Of a DNA stretch of 11,428 bases, positions 1 through 6,237 are shown piece by piece; within the stretch, counting starts at the first letter, position 1; every line of letters begins with the position of its first letter. The translations under genes were made by a program, and so were the position numbers. Source of the DNA: Trachipleistophora hominis (taxonomy: Eukaryota; Microsporidia; Pleistophoridae); assembly GCA_000316135.1 (NCBI GenBank), contig JH994009.1:1-11428 (forward strand), in the 5' to 3' direction. The notes under the pieces were generated by a model. It was not told the DNA's origin. It did no database searches and saw nothing but the letters and a program-made list of their open reading frames with translations.

Positions 1-1300
1 AAATTATGCATGTTTAAACAATATTAATGAAATTTTACAACATGAAATACCATATTAACTTATAGTTCTATTTTACACATTCATTGTTGGAAAACGGGAT
101 AATGCATTTTATGTTTTTTGTGAGAGTGTCTACGTGCCATCACGTGATAGAAATAAAGAAAACTATTTTATAAAAAAAACATTACTCGTGTATTCAAATG
201 ATTTTACATCGCTCCGAGTCATTCTCCATGACTTATAAAAATCAATTTCGTGGGTATAAAGCATTTAATTCTTCAAGGGTAAAAGGTTGGAAAGACAGAC
301 TCTTGTTATTGATAATTTTTATGTATCTCTCATAATTAAAAAGTTACGTGTGCATTTTAAGTCGTACTTTTCAGTGTATCTCAATAAAATGTAAAACGAT
401 TTGCACCATGGAATAAAAACTTATTAACAATTGCTTCAGGAATAAAATACGACGAATCGCTACTCGTTACATAAATAGAAAAATAACTTGAGACCTTGAC
501 CGTTTACAGGGATCCCAAAATAAATTAGATGAAATAGTGATAGCGTGAATTCAATACAATAATATTTGATAATTAATGAAGCTACTTTCATTAAACAAAA
601 GAGAATTAATTTGATTAGTTGACAAAAACAATTTATTTTTCGGGAACTAATCTATTCACTGTTGTTTTGAACTACTAGTTATTGTTGTTTTAAACTACTA
701 AAAGCCATTTATAATCTCGACGAAAATTTGAAGAAATGACCCATCCATAAATTACTTGTTACACGTATCATTTGTAATATAAAAACTATAAACAATACTT
801 GTCAGATAAAAGCAACTAAGAGAACATGATTAGCCTAATTTGTGTTGAAATATAAAATTAAAATATCGTTTGGTTTGAATAAAATTGAAAATGTATTGCT
901 GCAAACTAATCAGTCGATTTGCGAGTTGTTTTTTGATGATACTTATGTGGTAGTACTGTCAAGTTTTTCTGAATACTCTGTTTTTCTCAATCATTCTTTG
1001 ACTTTGTTTGTGCTAAAAATTGGTTATTGTCCCTCGTAGATATTCAAAGAATCCTAATCCTTTTTTATAAACTACAAATAGCAAAAGTTATATATTCAAA
1101 CGCTTTTCATCAACTATCAAGATTTAATATAAAAAATGATTAAGAAATGATCAAATAGTGCTGTTATTAAAGACTGAAGCTGAGTGAATTGTGTAATATT
1201 GTAGTTAAACTGTTTAGGTAGTACTTCAATTAAACTATTCATTTTTAATATTCAAATCAAATTTATTTACTACTTCAGTTACTCCCCACCACGCTACGTC
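1..1300. other. AT-rich intergenic region without a supported gene
   Basis: No open frame here has an ATG preceded by the CCC motif seen at the real genes, and none resembles a known protein. The longest open frame (842-1039) begins with GTG, has no conserved motif and reads like random AT-rich sequence. Small features are a perfect CACGTG-type palindrome (TCACGTGA, 140-147), a 6-bp hairpin (AGTCAT/ATGACT, 217-233) and a GGGATCCC palindrome near 509-516. I see no tRNA, rRNA or simple repeat array. Confidence 0.6.
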
Positions 1301-1369
1301 ACACCTTTCATAAATAAACTTTTGGTGGGTTACCGCCAACCGTAGCCTCGTCGACCTTTGGTTCATGGA
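1301..1369 (+). repeat. GC-rich upstream element, copy A
   Basis: This 69-nt GC-rich island in AT-rich DNA aligns with a minus-strand segment at 5393-5324 (copy C). Shared blocks in order are ACACCT, then TGGTGSGTTASC, then CTTTGGTTCATGGA. The last 47 nt align without gaps at 32 of 47 positions, including a 14-nt identical end. CACC and GGTG of the first two blocks can pair in both copies. Within copy A, CCCACCA (1285-1291) also pairs with TGGTGGG (1323-1329), and GCTACG (1293-1298) with CGTAGC (1341-1346). The element ends 23 nt before a possible small gene at 1393, and copy C ends 36 nt before TRM1. It could be a shared promoter element, a transposon relic or a small RNA. Confidence 0.55.
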
Positions 1370-1387
1370 TGTTTATTTTGAAATACA

Positions 1388-1390
1388 CCC
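1388..1390 (+). promoter_or_regulatory. CCC start motif before the small ORF
   Basis: CCC lies two bases before the ATG at 1393, the same arrangement seen at the conserved genes of the window. It is the main reason for taking the following 40-codon frame seriously. Confidence 0.35.
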
Positions 1391-1392
1391 GT

Positions 1393-1515
1393 ATGAAACA
1401 TAAAATAAGAAGGCTAGGTTTAATCTATAACCACATAGAAAGTCAAACAAATTTTCTTCTCTTGGTGTTTACATCGCTTAATATATTGTTTTGTTGTTTT
1501 AACGTCTCGAATTAA
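1393..1515 (+). CDS. possible small membrane peptide, 40 aa
   Basis: I do not recognise this peptide. It starts with ATG two bases after a CCC and runs 40 codons to a TAA. The first 18 or so residues are basic and polar (KHKIRR at the N-terminus). Residues about 20-38 are strongly hydrophobic (NFLLLVFTSLNILFCC), which would suit a single-span, tail-anchored type of membrane protein. The GC-rich element copy A ends 23 nt upstream, much as copy C precedes TRM1, and RPN6 begins about 100 nt downstream on the same strand. A 40-codon frame can arise by chance in AT-rich DNA and no family is recognisable, so this is a candidate only. It may instead be transcribed leader sequence of RPN6. Confidence 0.3.
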   Translation: MKHKIRRLGLIYNHIESQTNFLLLVFTSLNILFCCFNVSN

Positions 1516-1520
1516 TCTCA

Positions 1521-1534
1521 ATGGTCGGGACCAT
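1521..1534. promoter_or_regulatory. inverted repeat upstream of RPN6
   Basis: ATGGTC and GACCAT flank a two-base GG centre. It lies 84 nt before the RPN6 ATG and just after the stop of the small ORF. The symmetry suits a dimeric DNA-binding protein, or a short hairpin with a CGGG loop. The function is unknown. Confidence 0.25.
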
Positions 1535-1584
1535 CGATGTTTAATTAAAACCAAGTCCTCCAACTCAATCGAATTTGAATGTTG

Positions 1585-1612
1585 TATATAAAAATTATTT
1601 GGTTCGAGCCCC
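1585..1612 (+). promoter_or_regulatory. RPN6 core promoter: TATA-like box and CCCC start motif
   Basis: TATATAAAA begins at 1585 and CCCC lies at 1609-1612, five bases before the ATG at 1618. A TATA-like box about 25 bases before a C-run next to the ATG fits microsporidian genes with very short leaders. It also argues against the earlier in-frame ATG at 1579, which would lie upstream of the TATA-like box. Confidence 0.6.
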
Positions 1613-1617
1613 TACAC

Positions 1618-2778
1618 ATGCCGGAGTTAGAAACAATTCTGCAGTCTACTCACGTCAACAATGATGACAAAGAAAGTGCAATATATGAAATGGCAAGAAT
1701 CATTATAAGTGAGCAATTTTACGATAAACTAGCAGAGCTGTGCCAATCTTTAAGAAAGTTATGGTCTAATCTTACAGGTGCCAGGGCCTCGAAGATAATG
1801 AAAAGAATTGTTGGGCTCATACCGCCGCAGGACTTTAACTTAGCGCTTTTATTTGAAGCTAAAATGATCGAATGGTGTCAAAAAGAAGAGTTGAAATATC
1901 TAAAATTGTTCTTCCTGACAAAACGTGTAGGTATGCTTTACGAGATCAGGGAGTATGAAAAGTGTCTAGAGAACATAGGCGAGCTGTCAACTGAACTTAA
2001 AAAAATGAACGATAAAGCCAATCTTATAACGCTATACATCTATGAGAGCAAAACGTACTACGAAATGCAGAATATGTCCCGAGCGAAAGCCTCGCTGACG
2101 TCTGCCCGCGCCTTGGCGGTTACCACGTTTTCTCCATCCTATATCCAGGCACAGATCGAACTGCTTGCTGGAATGTATTTGTGCGAAGATCGCCAGTATG
2201 CATCTGCATTTTCAAACTTCATGGAAGCCTTAGACGGGTTTAACCAGTCTAAGTGCTATCCAGAAGCATGCTTGACTGTTCGATATCTTGTACTCTCGAA
2301 GATCATTGCCAATCGGTGGAATGAAATCAATGCTTTACTAAAAAACAAGAACGTACAAAGTTATCTTGGTGACGGTATAATTAAAATACTTGTAAGGCTC
2401 GGCGAGTCATGCAAACAGAGGGATCTGTCGGGATATGATAGAATTATCAGAGAAAACTATGAAACCATAAAAGACAATTTTATTCTCTCGCACCTTGCAT
2501 ATCTAAACGATCTCTTGCTTGATTCCAATATTCTTAAACTGATTGAACCATATTTGAACGTAAGCATCAGCTATTTGGCTGAGCAACTGAGTTTTCCTGT
2601 AAGTGCTATCGAAGCAAAGCTCAGGAAATTAATTTTAGATGGACGAATCAACGGGATACTGGATTATTACACGGGAACTCTTGTTATGTACGAGAAGGGA
2701 GAGGACAGCGTGACAGAAAAAAACTATTTTGAGATGATGAAAGCAATTTCAGCATTCATTGATTCAGGCAACAAATAA
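1618..2778 (+). CDS. RPN6: 26S proteasome lid subunit Rpn6 (PSMD11)
   Basis: Rpn6 is a scaffold of the 19S regulatory particle. It clamps the lid to the 20S core and the base ATPases, acting in nucleus and cytoplasm. The 386-residue product is a helical-repeat (TPR-like) solenoid followed by a PCI domain near residues 220-360. The closing winged helix is very characteristic: the stretch around HLAYLNDLLLDSNILKLIEP (about 292-311) is followed by LAEQLSFP, KLRKLILDGRINGILD and a final LVMYE strand. It is slightly shorter than the roughly 420-430 residues usual for the family, trimmed mainly at the N-terminus. The ATG at 1618 is chosen because a CCCC lies five bases before it. The frame stays open to an ATG at 1579, but that would add 13 residues translated from the TATA-like region. 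AATAAA overlaps the stop codon and could serve 3' processing. No intron is seen. Confidence 0.93.
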   Translation: MPELETILQSTHVNNDDKESAIYEMARIIISEQFYDKLAELCQSLRKLWSNLTGARASKIMKRIVGLIPPQDFNLALLFEAKMIEWCQKEELKYLKLFFLTKRVGMLYEIREYEKCLENIGELSTELKKMNDKANLITLYIYESKTYYEMQNMSRAKASLTSARALAVTTFSPSYIQAQIELLAGMYLCEDRQYASAFSNFMEALDGFNQSKCYPEACLTVRYLVLSKIIANRWNEINALLKNKNVQSYLGDGIIKILVRLGESCKQRDLSGYDRIIRENYETIKDNFILSHLAYLNDLLLDSNILKLIEPYLNVSISYLAEQLSFPVSAIEAKLRKLILDGRINGILDYYTGTLVMYEKGEDSVTEKNYFEMMKAISAFIDSGNK

Positions 2779-3961
2779 ACGTGCAGTTCGTGTATCTGTG
2801 TTTTCAACTATTCGTGGCGGAGGAAACTGATCTTCCAGACAAGGAACCCTAATCAAATCGACAAACCACTTTTCTATAATTAGATTTGTGAAAATTTACT
2901 TGTGTTGTTTATTATTCTGCTTAGTTATTTTATTCCCAATCAAAATTTACTTCAACATGTTTACAAATTTATTCGCCATAGCGTTAAACTTTGGTGTTAT
3001 AAACGGTTAAAGTGATTTTTTTATATCACGTTAGACAGAGTACTGTATTTAAATATAGAATAGTAAATATTAGTCTACATTTTGCTGCACTTGCTATATC
3101 TGATCTGGTTCTTAGTTTTTATTGATTCGTGAAGGAAGATTCATATCAACCATCGTTACTCTACATGAATCATTACAACGTTTTTACAAGTGGAAAGTAA
3201 GTTCATTTTCACGGCTCTTACTGACATTTGTGCTTTATAACAATAAGCAAACAAAAGGCGCTGCTTTTCAATTTAAAATAAGGTCATTTGATATAAATTT
3301 TCAGTCCTCAAATGAACTAATGGTTTTTACTCATTATTTTACGCATTCTTATTTGCTAGCGTTCTTCCGTATTTATTTTTCTACTAAATGCATTTTAATC
3401 ATCGTTCTACATATTCACCACACAAGAGCTCTCTCGATTCGCTAGGACTGATCATGACCATAGAGGCCTTTAGTCTATGGATTCTAAATTTAATTGCAGC
3501 ATTAGATTTTTACGTTGATCCAAATAAGATGTGGTCTGAAAACAAATGCTTTCGATACAAGTAAGTTAATTTATCAGGTAACAAGGCTACATTATGTTTA
3601 AACTAACAAATAATGTGAGAACTGTCGTATTAGCGCTTCACATTCTTGTTGGTTCGTTCATAACATGCTATCGTCCAATTAAATTGTAAAAAATTCTAGA
3701 ATATTTATATGCAGCGCATGTTCGCAATCTAATGCTGATATCCTTGTGCTTGTGCATATCACATGTTTTACCAAGAAGTTATAAAAAATTTTGATAAGAG
3801 TTCAGCGAGCAAAAAGTGTTTTTAGTCCAAGATAACTTTCTAGACCAATAATATCGCTAATGGATACAATTATACAAGTACTTAGTGGTTAAAATAAAAT
3901 TAAACAATCTTACGAACAAAGAGCCGAAAAGTCTAGTTAAATTAAAAAGAAGTTGGCGTTT
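2779..3961. other. convergent spacer between RPN6 and TRM1, no supported gene
   Basis: The space separates two genes whose 3' ends face each other. An open frame at 3122-3445 starts with TTG, has no CCC motif and shows no family signature. A 36-codon ATG frame (3454-3564) also lacks the motif and ends in GTAAGT. The only clear structure is a perfect 7-bp hairpin with a 9-nt loop at 3458-3480. The rest is AT-rich sequence in which I see nothing. Confidence 0.6.
3458..3480 (+). repeat. perfect 7-bp hairpin, loop GGCCTTTAG
   Basis: CCATAGA (3458-3464) pairs with TCTATGG (3474-3480) around a nine-base loop. The loop resembles, but does not match, the invariant U5 snRNA loop I (GCCUUUYAY). No Sm site or 3' hairpin follows, so I do not call U5 here. 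Confidence 0.4.
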
Positions 3962-5287
3962 TTACTTACTTGGTTTAGATAACGGGCCCATATTGTCATG
4001 TATAACATCTCTATTATATTTTTTTGAACATATTTCGATGGCTAGCTCATTATCAGCTATAGAGTCTTTGTTTTTGAAGTATGACCTAATTATCTCAGTT
4101 ATTTCTTTGTATTGGCAATCGGTTTTGATGGAATTGGCCCTGCAATGCGTAAATGAGACTTTTTTTCCGCGGTTAAGTAGTTCTGATACCAACTTAACTA
4201 TCGGTATACACTCCGTTTTAAGTAGAGAACAGACTGTTGGTACGTGGTAGAAACCGAAACACGTGTTTTCCTGTTTTATTAGTCTCAAAATCTCAGAAAC
4301 TCGTTTACTTTCAGTTCTATTATCCAATTTACTTAGAAACACCGAATCATTAAGCTTACCTTTCCACAAAGGACCGCACAGGAGTAATTTGTTGTGACAA
4401 ACCGGACAGAAAAGAGATATTTCCGTGTTTTTTGATCCGTGTTCGATTGTATATCCGCAACCACAGATGAAATAATATGCACACTCGTTAAGGGAAGCTT
4501 TAACAGATGACGTTCTTCTCTCAACTCGCACAAAAAGTCGCACATAAAAATCTACAGACAACGACAATAAAGGTGTTATTCCGCAATCATACATTCCCGC
4601 TATGCGGGCCGTGGTTGACAATGCGGCTCTAAGTGCCATTTCACCGTAGTATGGCACCTTTCTAATCAGCACATCATACTTTCTGATACATTTATTTCTA
4701 TTTGTGCACAGTACCGCCGTATCAGTTGCCGTCAAGCAGACTAGCCCGTGGTTTTTTATTGATTTAAACACGAAAGGTAAATTTTTGGTAAAATGTCCGA
4801 AAGGATCAACATCTATAACATGAAAGAATAGGCAATTGCTGGCCATAACAGAATTACAATCACTATTTAGCAGAATAACACCATTCGTATTTGTTTCTTT
4901 AGCTTGCGTACAATTGGATGTATATTTGTTAATTACCTCATTCAATTTTTCTATGACGGACTTGTTCCTGTAATCATCCAACATGTCGTATCTAATCTCG
5001 TTAATTTTTAAGTTCTCTTTGATCTCTCTAACAGCATCACTGTCAATATCATTCATAAAAATTGCACACTTTTCCGTAATCTCCTTTGCATATCTTATAC
5101 CGCGTAGACCTGTTGCTGACATACATTCAAAAATACAAAAATTATCTTCTTTGAAGTTAGAAATATCTAAAAATGCGTTAATAGCCATTACTGAAATATC
5201 TCTATTTATTTCCTGTGCAGGATTATAGAACGCTTTGTGTGTCACCTTAATAATCGAAGAATTCTCCTTTATGAACTTTTCCTCCAT
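3962..5287 (-). CDS. TRM1: tRNA (guanine26-N2)-dimethyltransferase Trm1
   Basis: Trm1 uses S-adenosylmethionine to make N2,N2-dimethylguanosine at position 26 of tRNAs. In yeast it works in the nucleus and mitochondria; here there is no mitochondrial genome to serve. The 441-residue product has FYNP and NRDISV near residues 21-33 and the SAM-binding motif ECMSATGLRG (54-63). Further motifs are NDIDSD (79-84), the catalytic-type DVDPFG (159-164), GEMALRAAL followed by ARIAGMY (215-232), and DFYVRLFVRVE. A cysteine cluster of zinc-ribbon type follows (CGCG about 275-278, CPVCH about 294-298) with CGPLWKGKL, and the C-terminal block includes SFTHCRANSIKTD. It is compact compared with yeast Trm1 (570) and closer to the archaeal size. 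The frame is open upstream to a TTG at 5335, but the first ATG is at 5287, with CCC four bases before it and FYNP at the expected distance. Confidence 0.95.
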   Translation of the reverse strand: MEEKFIKENSSIIKVTHKAFYNPAQEINRDISVMAINAFLDISNFKEDNFCIFECMSATGLRGIRYAKEITEKCAIFMNDIDSDAVREIKENLKINEIRYDMLDDYRNKSVIEKLNEVINKYTSNCTQAKETNTNGVILLNSDCNSVMASNCLFFHVIDVDPFGHFTKNLPFVFKSIKNHGLVCLTATDTAVLCTNRNKCIRKYDVLIRKVPYYGEMALRAALSTTARIAGMYDCGITPLLSLSVDFYVRLFVRVERRTSSVKASLNECAYYFICGCGYTIEHGSKNTEISLFCPVCHNKLLLCGPLWKGKLNDSVFLSKLDNRTESKRVSEILRLIKQENTCFGFYHVPTVCSLLKTECIPIVKLVSELLNRGKKVSFTHCRANSIKTDCQYKEITEIIRSYFKNKDSIADNELAIEICSKKYNRDVIHDNMGPLSKPSK

Positions 5288-5291
5288 ACCA

Positions 5292-5294
5292 GGG
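5292..5294 (-). promoter_or_regulatory. CCC start motif of TRM1
   Basis: On the minus strand CCC precedes the ATG at 5287 by four bases. This decides the start over the upstream TTG codon of the same open frame. Confidence 0.6.
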
Positions 5295-5323
5295 CTGTAA
5301 ATTGATTTAGGACATTTCAACTC

Positions 5324-5393
5324 TCCATGAACCAAAGACTGAACGTGCCATGATAAGTGCTAACGCACCAGGAAGAACATGTTTAATAGGTGT
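5324..5393 (-). repeat. GC-rich upstream element, copy C (TRM1 upstream region)
   Basis: This 70-nt minus-strand element matches copy A (1301-1369). ACACCT is at 5393-5388, TGGTGCGTTAGC starts at 5370, and CTTTGGTTCATGGA is at 5337-5324. It also contains a GTGC/GCAC hairpin with a GTTA loop. It ends 36 nt before the TRM1 ATG, where a core or proximal promoter element would be expected. Confidence 0.55.
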
Positions 5394-5536
5394 TAGAATG
5401 AATGTTAAAAATTAATTAAATATCTTTCTTCTTCAAAAAAATATTTTTTTCTAAAAAGTAATTTAATTATCTCCTTACGCAACAAAATCTAATCAAATAC
5501 ACTCTTTTTGTCTGCTAAAACCGACCATGGCCACCG

Positions 5537-5552
5537 GTCTTTGGTTCATGGA
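5537..5552 (+). repeat. inverted copy of the element end (copy B)
   Basis: GTCTTTGGTTCATGGA is identical over 16 nt to the minus-strand sequence at 5339-5324, giving a perfect inverted pair that encloses 197 bp. The similarity continues weakly inward (a CATGGC block in both), but the ACACCT and TGGTG blocks of copies A and C are not recognisable. No gene start with a CCC motif lies shortly downstream on the plus strand. Confidence 0.55.
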
Positions 5553-6237
5553 AAAAAATATTTAAATTCTAAGTAAACGAAGGTTTGTTCTCGTCTAGAA
5601 TCTACAAATTTAATAATAGAACCATTTAGCTGAAGAATTGTCTTACAGCAGATGGTCATGGTTAGTCCTTGCAGACAATAAGAACATGAAAAGTGATGTA
5701 GTGAATAAAAAACATATTTTTAGTTAAAAACATGGCTGCATTGGTATGTAGGACATTAACTAATAGAGAATCACTTGTTATTACTACCATTTTGTGTTAT
5801 ATATGAACTAAATAAATAACTATGTAATTAAGATGGATCACTTTAGACATTGTTTTAATGAGCAGTTTTCATCCACTTTCAAGGTCATACATTATCGTTA
5901 CCAAAGGTTTTAATTTTATTTATACTCTATTCTACGAATGGTTATTTAGTTCGATGCTTTTATTCTCTACGAATATTTGACAGCGATACGGAATATATAA
6001 CATGGTAACTGTTGCTATTGATAGTTATTGTTGGGCGGATACATGTTGCAACATAAGAGTCGTTTATTTAAGCGATTAAATAGAGGAGGTTGGCTCCGAG
6101 CCAACAGTTATAATTATCATTTTCTCATTTTAACACTAAGTAAAGCACCTTCTTTAAATACCACCAACATAATATCATGATAAAAGGGCAGTTGAAAGTA
6201 GAAAATGAGTATACGCGTTAATGAAATTTCACTTTAA
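5553..6237. other. AT-rich spacer between TRM1 5' side and SMP gene 3' end
   Basis: The longest ATG frames are about 25 codons and lack the CCC motif. The only structure of note is the near-perfect palindrome at 6089-6105. Otherwise I see nothing. Confidence 0.6.
6089..6105. repeat. 17-bp inverted repeat GTTGGCTC-C-GAGCCAAC
   Basis: Two 8-bp arms surround a single C. In RNA it would form a 7-bp GC-rich stem with a CCG loop. It lies about 130 nt past the SMP gene stop, on that gene's downstream side, so a role in 3' end formation or as a protein-binding site is possible. Confidence 0.4.

Noticed and set aside
842..1039. 65-codon open frame on the plus strand
   Set aside because: It starts with GTG, has no CCC motif and no recognisable domain; it is likely random in AT-rich DNA.
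1579..1617. Earlier ATG for RPN6
   Set aside because: The extra 13 codons contain the TATA-like box and the CCCC motif and have no counterpart in the Rpn6 family.
1600..1617. tRNA B box (GGTTCGAGCCC) before RPN6
   Set aside because: The flanks do not form a T stem and no A box or acceptor stem can be placed. The C-run is better explained as the start motif.
3122..3445. 107-codon open frame on the plus strand
   Set aside because: It starts with TTG, has no start motif and its composition follows the AT-rich spacer.
3458..3480. U5 snRNA loop I
   Set aside because: The loop reads GGCCTTTAG, one base short of GCCUUUYAY, and there is no Sm site with a following hairpin.
3454..3577. 36-codon ATG frame ending in GTAAGT, possible first exon with a 17-nt intron
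   Set aside because: There is no CCC motif, the putative intron is shorter than known microsporidian introns, and the join would still meet a stop at once.
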